A stretch of DNA of 21,698 nt from an uncultured Oscillospiraceae bacterium (GTDB lineage: Bacteria; Bacillota; Clostridia; Oscillospirales; Oscillospiraceae): positions 1 to 21,698 of the forward strand of contig CAKUPH010000034.1 in the NCBI GenBank assembly GCA_934675115.1, in the 5' to 3' direction. A program made the position numbers and the translations under genes. This document shows, in pieces, positions 15,872 through 21,698 of the stretch (positions are counted from its first letter, which is position 1; the number at the start of each line of letters is the position of its first letter). The notes beneath the pieces are model-generated. The model did no database searches, was not told the DNA's origin, and was given only the letters and a program-made list of their open reading frames with translations.

Positions 15872-15915
15872 AAAAAATCAGCCCCTCCCGCAGCATCCTA
15901 TGCCGTGGAAGGGGC
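15872..15915 (-). terminator. Intrinsic terminator after ispF
   Basis: On the minus strand GCCCCTTCC (15907-15915) pairs with GGGAGGGGC (15881-15889), including one G-T wobble. A small GCAT/ATGC stem lies inside the loop. A T6 run follows at 15872-15877. It begins 20 bases after the ispF stop codon and should end the ispD-ispF transcript. Confidence 0.85.
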
Positions 15916-15934
15916 GTTGGTCCGTCGTATTCCG

Positions 15935-16408
15935 TTATTTTTCCTCCAGCAGCGCCACGGCGTGGGCCGCAATGCCCTCGCCGCTTCCGGTAAAGCCCAA
16001 GCCCTCCTCGGTGGTGGCCTTGACGTTCACCCGGCTTTCCGGCACGCCCGCCGCCCGGGCGATGGCTGCCCGCATGGCCGGGATATAGGGGGCCAGCTTG
16101 GGCCGCTGGGCCAGAATGGTGGCGTCGATATTCCCCACGGAAAGGCCCTCCGTGCGGAGCATTTCCATGACCTTTTCCAGCAGCAGCATACTGGAAATGT
16201 CCTTGTAGGCCGGGTCATTGTCCGGGAAGGCGTGCCCGATATCCCACAGCCCGGCAGCGCCCAGCAGTGCGTCCATCACCGCGTGGACCAGCACATCCGC
16301 ATCCGAATGGCCCAGCAGGCCGTACTGATAAGGAATCTCCTGCCCGCCCAGAATGAGCTTCCGCCCCTCCACCAGCCGGTGGACGTCATAGCCGTGTCCG
16401 ATCCTCAA
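15935..16408 (-). CDS. ispF: 2-C-methyl-D-erythritol 2,4-cyclodiphosphate synthase
   Basis: MEP-pathway enzyme that cyclises CDP-methylerythritol 2-phosphate with loss of CMP; works as a zinc-dependent trimer. The 157 residues are a standard length. Metal ligands Asp8 and His10 lie in GYDVHRL and His42 follows [12 protein letters not shown]. The family segments GDIGxxFPD-like [12 protein letters not shown] (55-66) and [15 protein letters not shown] near 131-145 are present. The start is a TTG at 16408 that overlaps the ispD stop codon as TTGA, with AAGGGAG about nine bases upstream. The product family starts [10 protein letters not shown], which supports this start. Confidence 0.97.
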   Translation of the reverse strand: MRIGHGYDVHRLVEGRKLILGGQEIPYQYGLLGHSDADVLVHAVMDALLGAAGLWDIGHAFPDNDPAYKDISSMLLLEKVMEMLRTEGLSVGNIDATILAQRPKLAPYIPAMRAAIARAAGVPESRVNVKATTEEGLGFTGSGEGIAAHAVALLEEK

Positions 16409-17127
16409 TATGCTTCGCTCCCTTCCAGCAGCGCCTCCGCCGTTATAATGTCCTCCGGCGTGGTCAGCTTCAGATTTCTCACGTCGCCCTCGGTGAGCAC
16501 CACTTTCATGCCCAGCCGCTCCACCGCAGAGCAGTCGTCCGTCAGCTCCGCGCCGTCGTCCAGCGCCTTCTGCAGCGCCGCCCGGATGAGGGACGCCTCA
16601 AAGACCTGCGGTGTCTGCACGGCGAACAGGCTGGCCCGGTCCGGGGTGGACTCCACAATGCCCTTCCGGGCCACCTTGATGGTGTCCTTCACCGGCACCG
16701 CCGGGGCCGCCGCGCCGGATTCCAGCGCCTGCGCGATGGCGTTTTCGATGACCTCCGTGGTCACGAGGGGCCGGGCGCCGTCGTGGATGGCGATGACCTG
16801 CGCGTCCCCGCTTGCTTCCAGCGTTCCAAGGCGCACGGACTCCGTCCGGGTCTTTCCGCCCCGGATGACCTTCGTTACCTTTGTCAGGGCAAATTCCTGA
16901 CAGAGCTGGCTGAGGGGCACCATCATATCCTCCCGGGTGACGAGGATGATCTCGTCCACGCTGGGTGCGGCCTCCACCGCCTTCAGCGTCCGGACAATCA
17001 CCGGGATGCCGCCCAGCGTCAGCATGAGCTTATCCGTTCCCATCCGGGTGGACGAACCCGCCGCCACCACCACCGCCGAGCACAGGATACCCGGAGCCTT
17101 CTTCTTTTTTCTCCAGAACACAGGCAT
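16405..17127 (-). CDS. ispD: 2-C-methyl-D-erythritol 4-phosphate cytidylyltransferase
   Basis: MEP-pathway enzyme that joins CTP and methylerythritol 4-phosphate to make CDP-methylerythritol. The 240 residues show the nucleotide-binding [15 protein letters not shown] at 20-33, IHDGARP near 123-129, VPVKDTIK and TPQVF in the second half, and DDC near 197. A short basic N-terminal extension (WRKKKK) precedes the core. The ATG at 17127 sits 16 bases after a strong hairpin terminator, leaving no room for its own standard promoter between the two. The order carD-ispD-ispF is also found in mycobacteria. The last base pairs overlap ispF. Confidence 0.96.
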   Translation of the reverse strand: MPVFWRKKKKAPGILCSAVVVAAGSSTRMGTDKLMLTLGGIPVIVRTLKAVEAAPSVDEIILVTREDMMVPLSQLCQEFALTKVTKVIRGGKTRTESVRLGTLEASGDAQVIAIHDGARPLVTTEVIENAIAQALESGAAAPAVPVKDTIKVARKGIVESTPDRASLFAVQTPQVFEASLIRAALQKALDDGAELTDDCSAVERLGMKVVLTEGDVRNLKLTTPEDIITAEALLEGSEAY

Positions 17128-17142
17128 TACGCCCCTTTCGCG

Positions 17143-17169
17143 AAAAAGGAGCCGGAACGGCTCCTTTTT
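17143..17169. terminator. Perfect bidirectional hairpin between carD and ispD
   Basis: A perfect 12-base stem (17143-17154 with 17158-17169) has a three-base loop and an A5/T5 flank that gives a T run in both directions. It lies 17 bases after the carD stop codon and 15 bases before the ispD start. It should end much of the carD transcript; read-through would be needed to express ispD-ispF unless a promoter overlaps it. Confidence 0.88.
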
Positions 17170-17186
17170 ACCTTTGTTTAGCTATA

Positions 17187-17663
17187 TTACGCCAGCGCCC
17201 GGTTTATGCGCTCTTCCACCACGTCATAGGAAAGATCCTGCGAGAGCACCAGCTCGGAAATGAGGATCTGCTTGGCCGAGTGAAGCATCTTCCGCTCCCC
17301 GGTGGAAAGCCCGCGCTCGTCGTCCCGGAGCATCAGTCCCTTCACCACCCGGGCCACCTCAATGAGGTCGCCGCTTTTCAGCCGCAGCATATTCTCGCGG
17401 TAGCGGTGATTCCAGTTCTGGGACATATCCACCTCGATGGTGCTCAGCACGTCCATGATCCGGACGGCTTCTTCCCTGTCCATCACCGGGCGCACGCCGA
17501 TCTCATCGGTGTGGTCCGTGGGGATCATGACCAGCATGCTCCCCGTCGGCAGGCGCATCTGATAATAGTCTCGCTGAACGCCGTTCAACTTACGGCTCAC
17601 AATGGAGTCGATCACCCCTGCGCCGTGCATGGGATGAACGATCTTGTCTCCAACCTGATACAC
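17187..17663 (-). CDS. CarD/CdnL family transcription regulator
   Basis: Regulator that binds the RNA polymerase beta subunit and promoter DNA and steadies the open complex, often at rRNA promoters. The 158 residues begin with a Tudor-like RNA polymerase-interacting domain (1-60, YQVGDKIVHPMHGAGVI at 2-18). The helical DNA-binding domain follows, with Trp84 in SQNWNHRYRENM at the place of the conserved tryptophan. I chose the GTG at 17663: GGAGG lies eight bases upstream and family members begin with this segment. The open frame runs on to 17774 across the promoter and so is not coding there. Expression is from the promoter at 17695-17722. Confidence 0.93.
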   Translation of the reverse strand: MYQVGDKIVHPMHGAGVIDSIVSRKLNGVQRDYYQMRLPTGSMLVMIPTDHTDEIGVRPVMDREEAVRIMDVLSTIEVDMSQNWNHRYRENMLRLKSGDLIEVARVVKGLMLRDDERGLSTGERKMLHSAKQILISELVLSQDLSYDVVEERINRALA

Positions 17664-17694
17664 GATTCCCACCTCCAGAATGAATTTATATAAA

Positions 17695-17722
17695 ATTATA
17701 CCACTTTTTTGGCGATACACAA
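17695..17722 (-). promoter_or_regulatory. Extended -10 promoter for carD
   Basis: On the minus strand a perfect TATAAT (17695-17700) is preceded by TGG, giving the extended -10 form TGnTATAAT. A weak -35, TTGTGT (17717-17722), lies 16 bases upstream. The start site would be near 17688, leaving a leader of about 25 bases before the carD GTG. The surrounding sequence is clearly AT-rich. Confidence 0.75.
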
Positions 17723-17806
17723 GGACTTTCCAAATTTTCTGCGGTTTCCCGCACATTTTCGGCGTTTTTTCCACTGTATCATAACCGCTTTTGACGAAAA
17801 GAAAAC

Positions 17807-17844
17807 AAAAAAGCAGACAGCACGGAGGATTCTCCGTACTGCCC
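17807..17844 (-). terminator. Intrinsic terminator of the sugar gene block
   Basis: Read on the minus strand, a stem of about 13 pairs with some G-T wobbles (arms about 17832-17844 and 17815-17827) closes on a 4-base loop. It is followed by TGC and a T6 run at 17807-17812. It lies 35 bases after the 4-epimerase stop codon and upstream of the carD promoter, so it separates the two units. The remaining sequence between 17845 and 17879 holds nothing else recognised. Confidence 0.85.
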
Positions 17845-17879
17845 GCGTGTTATGGCCGTTTTATGCGCAGAGCAAAAAA

Positions 17880-18581
17880 TCAGCCCTGCCCCTGACCGTA
17901 ATAGGCGTTCTTGCCATGCTTCCGGTAGTAGTGCTTATCCCGCAGCTCCTGCGGAGCCGGTACGATGCCGGGGTTGATCAGGCGGGCGCGGTACGCCATT
18001 TTCGCGACCTCTTCCAGCACCACCGCGTTATGCACGGCTTCCCCCGCGTTTTTCCCCCATGTAAAGGGACCATGGTTTTTGCACAGAACTGCGGGGACCG
18101 CAGTCACATCCTTTCCCATGCGCTTGAACTCTTCGACAATCAGAATGCCGGTATTTTTTTCATAGGCATCTTCGATTTCGTCCTTCGTCAGATTGCGGAT
18201 GCACGGGACCTCGCCATAGATATAGTCCGCGTGGGTGGTCCCATAGCAGGGAATGCTCAACCCCGCCTGCGCCCACGACGTGGCATAGGAAGAATGCGTA
18301 TGAACGATCCCGCCGATTTGGTGAAACGCCTTGTAAAGCTCCAGATGCGTGGCGGTATCCGAGGAAGGATTGTATCTGCCCTCCACTTTGTTGCCGTCAA
18401 GATCGACCAGGACCATGTCGTCCGCCGTCAGTTCGTCATAGGCGACGCCGCTGGGCTTGATGGCGAAAATGCCCCGCTCCCAGTCGATCTCGCTGGCATT
18501 GCCCCATGTAAATGTGACAAGGCCGTATCGCGGCAGCAGCATATTGGCCTCGTATACTCTTTGTTTCAGCTCTTCCAGCAT
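17880..18581 (-). CDS. L-ribulose-5-phosphate 4-epimerase (AraD/UlaF/SgbE type)
   Basis: Class II aldolase-fold zinc enzyme that converts L-ribulose-5-phosphate to D-xylulose-5-phosphate. The 233 residues match E. coli AraD closely in layout: GNAS at 27-30, SSD with Asp75, zinc ligands His94 and His96 in [15 protein letters not shown], His170 in KNHGPF, Asp119 and Tyr228. I chose the ATG at 18581, since the protein then starts MLEELKQRV like the family and GGAG lies eight bases upstream. The frame also reaches a GTG at 18590 that overlaps the neighbour's stop as GTGA. The neighbours (3-epimerase and L-xylulose-type kinase, no arabinose isomerase) favour the UlaF/SgbE role over arabinose use. 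Confidence 0.93.
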   Translation of the reverse strand: MLEELKQRVYEANMLLPRYGLVTFTWGNASEIDWERGIFAIKPSGVAYDELTADDMVLVDLDGNKVEGRYNPSSDTATHLELYKAFHQIGGIVHTHSSYATSWAQAGLSIPCYGTTHADYIYGEVPCIRNLTKDEIEDAYEKNTGILIVEEFKRMGKDVTAVPAVLCKNHGPFTWGKNAGEAVHNAVVLEEVAKMAYRARLINPGIVPAPQELRDKHYYRKHGKNAYYGQGQG

Positions 18582-18586
18582 ATGAT

Positions 18587-19429
18587 TCACTCCATTGCGT
18601 CCAAAATTATGCTCATGTTGTCATGCGCAAAGCAGATGTCCTGCTTCCAGCTGCTGCTGCCGACATCCCACATCTCCGTGACATAGCGCCGGACGCCCAG
18701 TTCCCATCCCTTTCTGATGACCGCCGGAAAATCAACGTGTCCGGTCAGAAACGGGATCTCTCTGAATTTCCCGGGTACGGTCTCCTTCAGATGGATCGCC
18801 ACCAGATGGCCCGCGCCGGACTCCATGTCGGAAAGGACGTCTGTGCCGTACAGCTTGGCGGCATTCGTCAGGTTGCCCACATCGGGATAGACCCCCAGAT
18901 AGGGGCTGTTGATCTGCTTAATATATGTCATGCTCTTGCCCACGGTATTCATGAACTCGGTCTCCATGGTCTCGAACCCGAGCATCACGCCGTGCACCGC
19001 CGCTATCTCGACCGCCTTTTTCAGATTTTTGGCAAAATATTTTCTGGTTTCGTCCGTTCCCTCTTCGTAATAAACGTCGTATCCCGCCAGCTGAATGATC
19101 CGGATGCCGAGGTCATCGGAAAGCTGTATCGCCTTTTCCATGATCTCCAGACTTTTCCGGCGCACCGCCGGGTCGGTGGCGCCAAAGGGATACTTGCGAT
19201 GCCCGGACAGGCACATGCTGCGGATGGGGACCCCAATCTCCGCCATCAGTTCCCGCAGCTGGGCCCGCTCTTCTTTTGCCCAGTCCAGCCGCGACAGGCG
19301 CTGATCCGATTCGTCGATGCTGATCTCGACAAAATCATAGCCGCATTCCTTCGCGCATTCCAGCTTCTCACGCCAGTTCAAAGACGCCGGCATAGCCTTT
19401 TCGTAAAGACCAATATGGTACCGCTTCAT
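18587..19429 (-). CDS. L-xylulose-5-phosphate 3-epimerase (UlaE/SgbU type)
   Basis: AP-endonuclease-2-like TIM barrel that converts L-xylulose-5-phosphate to L-ribulose-5-phosphate. The 280 residues share long segments with E. coli UlaE as I recall it: GLYEKAMPA near 7-15, [19 protein letters not shown] at 32-50, [11 protein letters not shown] near 71-81, [10 protein letters not shown] at 112-121. Likely metal ligands are Glu153 in GFETMET, Asp183 in YPDVGN, a histidine in [10 protein letters not shown] and Glu252 in TEMWD. I chose the ATG at 19429, with GGAGG nine bases upstream; the frame extends to a TTG at 19438 that abuts that site. It feeds the 4-epimerase encoded next. A short hairpin (19447-19468) lies just before its ribosome site. 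Confidence 0.93.
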   Translation of the reverse strand: MKRYHIGLYEKAMPASLNWREKLECAKECGYDFVEISIDESDQRLSRLDWAKEERAQLRELMAEIGVPIRSMCLSGHRKYPFGATDPAVRRKSLEIMEKAIQLSDDLGIRIIQLAGYDVYYEEGTDETRKYFAKNLKKAVEIAAVHGVMLGFETMETEFMNTVGKSMTYIKQINSPYLGVYPDVGNLTNAAKLYGTDVLSDMESGAGHLVAIHLKETVPGKFREIPFLTGHVDFPAVIRKGWELGVRRYVTEMWDVGSSSWKQDICFAHDNMSIILDAME

Positions 19430-19466
19430 TCGCGTCAACCTCCAAGGACTTCGTTATTTCGTGAAG

Positions 19467-20969
19467 TCAGATCTCAAACTTATCCCAGACCGTATCCAGC
19501 GCGTCGCTGATGGCCATATACCGCTCATATTTCTTCCGATAGATCGCCGTTCTCGCCGGATCAGGCTCCGTGCGTCCGGAAACCCACACCATATGACGCG
19601 CGGCATCCTTATAATCGGAATACAGGCCGGCCGCAATGGCGGCGGCCATCGCGCATCCCAGCGCACCCAGTTCCTGCGTATCGACGGTCTCGATGGGGTA
19701 TCCCAGCACGTCGGCAAACATCTGTACCCATACCTTGGAGCGCACGGGTCCGCCCGCCATTCGTATGGCTTTAGGAGGCGTGCGGGACGTGAGCAGCTTT
19801 TTGATATGGCGCTTATGGGAGAACGCCACGCCCTCATATACGGCTCTCAGCATATGTGCCGTGTTGTGATAATTCGTCATTCCCACAAACGCGGCCTTCC
19901 CCAGCGGATGCGCATTTGAGCCGTACAGGTACGGCAGATAATATACGCTGCATTCCTCCGGCAGAATGCTGTCCACCAGTTTGTTTACATAGCTGTAAAC
20001 GCTTTCGGTTTCGGGCAGTTCGTCCTTCTTCAGGAGATTTTCTAGGAACCACTCCAGATTCCCCGACGAGGTGGCACTGCTCTCCTCCGCCAGATAGTAG
20101 CCCGGGATCGCGAACAGGGAGTTGCGGGCAATATTCCCGTCCATAATGGGTTCCGGCGAAATAAACTCGTTGATGCTCCATGTTCCCGCGATGGTCACCA
20201 GCTCTTCCGGGCTGGTGACGTCCGCCGCCACGGCACAGGCGTCAATGTCAAACATACCGCCGGCCACCGGGGTACCCTTCTCCAATCCCGTCAGTTTAGC
20301 CGCTTCCCTGCCGACTGTTCCGCACAATTCGTAGGAGTAGCGGATTGGGGACAGCATATCAAACGCTTCGCCGATTTCCAGCTGTTCGAGCATTTCCCGG
20401 TCAAAGCGCGCATTTCTGACATCCATCAGTCCGGAGCCGGAGATGTCCGTAGCCTCGCAGTACGCCTCGCCCGTCAGGCGGAAACGGATATAGTCCTTCA
20501 CGGAAAACACGTACCTGATGTTGCTGTATACATCCGGCAGATTGTCCTTGAACCACGCCAGAAGCGCGATCTGCTGGCAGGGTATAATCTCCTGACACAG
20601 CTGGGGATAAAGGGCCTGAAACACGCCGTTTTCATACCACTTTTTCGTGTATTTCCATGCCCGGTTGTCCGTGGAGATAATGCCGTTGTACGCGGGCCGG
20701 CCGTCCTTGCCCCACGCGTACAGGCCCTTTCCGTGGCCGCAGACCGCGACGCCCCCGACATCGCTGCCGCGGATGCCGGCCTTCTCCAGCGCTTCGCGGA
20801 TGCAGGCGCAGTTCACCTGCCAGAGCTCGTCCATGTCCCGTTCGGTATATCCCGGCTTCGGTGTTATGGTGTTCGTGTTGTGCCCGGCGACGGCGATCTC
20901 TCTGCCGTTTTCGTCGAAAACAGCCGCCTTGGTTGAGGTCCCTCCGTTATCAAGTCCAATCAGATACAT
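19467..20969 (-). CDS. FGGY-family carbohydrate kinase, L-xylulose kinase-like (LyxK)
   Basis: Sugar kinase expected to phosphorylate L-xylulose, giving the substrate of the neighbouring 3-epimerase. The 500 residues have both FGGY domains: ATP-phosphate segment GLDNGGTSTKAAVFD at 5-19, catalytic Asp241 in GGMFDID, GTW at 262-264, the FGGY-type motif HMLRAVYEGVAFSHKRHI near 372-389, and adenine-site MAGGPVRSKVW at 404-414. Segments such as RDMDELWQ, SSGNLEWF and YLYGSNA resemble E. coli LyxK more than XylB. The ATG at 20969 has GGAAGG about nine bases upstream. Substrate is inferred from the two epimerases; a related ketose such as L-ribulose is possible. No transporter gene lies in the window. 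Confidence 0.9.
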   Translation of the reverse strand: MYLIGLDNGGTSTKAAVFDENGREIAVAGHNTNTITPKPGYTERDMDELWQVNCACIREALEKAGIRGSDVGGVAVCGHGKGLYAWGKDGRPAYNGIISTDNRAWKYTKKWYENGVFQALYPQLCQEIIPCQQIALLAWFKDNLPDVYSNIRYVFSVKDYIRFRLTGEAYCEATDISGSGLMDVRNARFDREMLEQLEIGEAFDMLSPIRYSYELCGTVGREAAKLTGLEKGTPVAGGMFDIDACAVAADVTSPEELVTIAGTWSINEFISPEPIMDGNIARNSLFAIPGYYLAEESSATSSGNLEWFLENLLKKDELPETESVYSYVNKLVDSILPEECSVYYLPYLYGSNAHPLGKAAFVGMTNYHNTAHMLRAVYEGVAFSHKRHIKKLLTSRTPPKAIRMAGGPVRSKVWVQMFADVLGYPIETVDTQELGALGCAMAAAIAAGLYSDYKDAARHMVWVSGRTEPDPARTAIYRKKYERYMAISDALDTVWDKFEI

Positions 20970-21006
20970 AACGTCACACCTTCCATTTCAAGATCAGGGG
21001 TCCGTC

Positions 21007-21035
21007 AGAATACCGCGTCTGCTCCATAACCGCAA
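21007..21035 (-). promoter_or_regulatory. Candidate promoter upstream of the sugar kinase
   Basis: On the minus strand TTGCGG (21030-21035, three of six) and TATTCT (21007-21012, four of six) are 17 bases apart, about 40 bases before the kinase ATG. The match is modest. The block may instead be read through from the beta-propeller gene. The hairpin at 21038-21078 abuts the -35 side. Confidence 0.3.
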
Positions 21036-21037
21036 TA

Positions 21038-21078
21038 ACCTCGAGCGCAGGCAATGCTTTATTGCCTGCACCCGAGGT
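21038..21078. other. Long interrupted stem-loop in the propeller-kinase gap
   Basis: An inner perfect 9-base stem (21047-21055 with 21061-21069) with a 5-base loop is extended, across a 3-by-3 internal loop, by a 6-base outer stem (21038-21043 with 21073-21078). Read in the direction of the genes the tail is TATTGCGG, so it lacks the T run of an intrinsic terminator. It could protect or process the mRNA, or be an operator palindrome next to the candidate promoter. Confidence 0.65.
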
Positions 21079-21116
21079 AATCACATAACGGCACGCCTGT
21101 GGCAGCACTGCTGCGC

Positions 21117-21132
21117 GATTGCAGGCGCAATC
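21117..21132. other. Short stem-loop just after the beta-propeller gene
   Basis: GATTGC (21117-21122) pairs perfectly with GCAATC (21127-21132) around a 4-base loop, seven bases after the propeller stop codon. A smaller GCAGC/GCTGC stem lies next to it at about 21102-21114. No T run follows on the minus strand. With the larger stem at 21038-21078, the 169-base gap is densely structured. Confidence 0.5.
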
Positions 21133-21138
21133 AGATGA

Positions 21139-21698
21139 TTACACGCGCTTCAGAGCGATAATCTGATGCTCGAAGTTCGCGTGGGTGGGGAACAGATACA
21201 GATTTCCCTTGCTGTCGGCAACGAGATGGTGCGCGCGCAGGTTGCCGTTGAAGAAGCCGAGCTCGCCGACGATATTGAAGTTCATATCGAAGATCGTCAG
21301 GTAGCCGCCACGGCCGACGAAGTAAACATACTGGCCGTCGGTGTCAACGCCGGAAGGCTGGCTCATGTTATGGCTGCAATACGCGAGCACGTTGCCTTCC
21401 GTGTCAAAGACATGGATCGCGTCCTTCTCACGGTCGCACACCCAGATCTGGTCCTTCTTATCGACGCAGAGAGAATGCGGGACAAGGAACTTGCCCGGAG
21501 TATCGGTGTACGGGTCAAACACGCCCTTGCCGCCCCAGGTCTTCACATAGTTGCCGTCCTTATCGTACTTGTGCACGGCAAAGTTGCCGTATCCGTCCGA
21601 GAAGTAGTAGTTGCCCTGCGAGTCAAAGTCCACGTCGGTGGGCTTGTTGAACGGGCCGGTCATCTTCGCGTTCTGATGGACGAGGTACTGTCCGTACG
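21139..21698 (-). CDS. NHL-repeat six-bladed beta-propeller protein (5' end outside window)
   Basis: Only the C-terminal 185 residues or so are visible; the frame stays open to base 21698, so the ATG at 21663 is probably internal. NHL-type blades are clear: FNKPTDVDFDSQGNYYFSDG, then HKYDKDGNYVKTWG, VPHSLCVDKKDQIWVCDRE with IHVFDTEGNVL, QPSGVDTDGQYVYFVGRGG, and a closing blade HHLVADSKGNLYLFPTH. The PHSLxVD...WVxDRE pattern recalls bacterial proteins annotated as peptidyl-alpha-hydroxyglycine alpha-amidating lyase-like. Enzyme activity cannot be judged from the sequence; such propellers are often binding proteins or lactonase-like. It precedes the L-xylulose gene set by 169 bases and may belong to the same sugar or sugar-acid system. 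Confidence 0.85.
   Translation of the reverse strand, partial: YGQYLVHQNAKMTGPFNKPTDVDFDSQGNYYFSDGYGNFAVHKYDKDGNYVKTWGGKGVFDPYTDTPGKFLVPHSLCVDKKDQIWVCDREKDAIHVFDTEGNVLAYCSHNMSQPSGVDTDGQYVYFVGRGGYLTIFDMNFNIVGELGFFNGNLRAHHLVADSKGNLYLFPTHANFEHQIIALKRV

Noticed and set aside
17128..17186. A riboswitch or tRNA-like element before ispD
   Set aside because: Only one simple hairpin is present; the gap is too short for any known riboswitch or T-box structure.
17664..17774. The N-terminal extension of the carD frame up to 17774
   Set aside because: It would translate through the -10 promoter and ribosome site; the GTG at 17663 gives the family N-terminus.

Overview
The window reads as chromosomal DNA of a GC-rich member of the Clostridia, most likely from the Oscillospiraceae (Flavonifractor, Lawsonibacter or Oscillibacter type). 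This is an inference. It rests on the Firmicutes gene order yicC-remA-gmk-rpoZ-priA-def-fmt-rsmB-rlmN-stp-pknB, a Firmicutes-type c-di-AMP synthase, a CarD regulator, DUF5685 and DUF3343 proteins, and strong AGGAGG-type ribosome binding sites. Every supported gene lies on the minus strand, so transcription runs from high to low coordinates. The long plus-strand open frames are shadows of these genes. I saw no rRNA, tRNA, CRISPR array, insertion sequence or phage gene.

The window holds four blocks, described from right to left. (1) 21698-17880 is a sugar block: the partial 3' part of an NHL beta-propeller gene, a structured 169-base gap, then an L-xylulose-type kinase, an L-xylulose-5-phosphate 3-epimerase (UlaE/SgbU) and an L-ribulose-5-phosphate 4-epimerase (AraD/UlaF/SgbE), closed by a strong terminator. 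Together the three enzymes would convert L-xylulose to D-xylulose-5-phosphate for the pentose phosphate pathway. (2) 17722-15872 is carD, a hairpin terminator, then ispD and ispF of the MEP isoprenoid pathway, closed by a second terminator. (3) 15816-14414 is a small DUF3343 protein translationally coupled to a class V cysteine desulfurase, closed by a hairpin. (4) 14367-1 starts at a strong sigma-A-like promoter and runs through 16 tightly packed genes: cdaA, cdaR, a DUF5685 protein, a J-domain protein with a cysteine-rich tail, a multi-pass membrane protein, yicC, remA, gmk, rpoZ, priA, def, fmt, rsmB, rlmN, stp and the start of pknB, which runs off the left edge.

Block 4 combines c-di-AMP synthesis and its regulator, nucleotide supply and RNA polymerase omega, replication restart, N-terminal formyl-methionine processing (fmt, def), two RNA methyltransferases and a Ser/Thr kinase-phosphatase pair. 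Stop-start overlaps of the ATGA type are repeated through it, which points to translational coupling. The least understood part is the cassette directly after cdaA-cdaR (DUF5685, J-protein, membrane protein), and it is the best place to look for undescribed biology.
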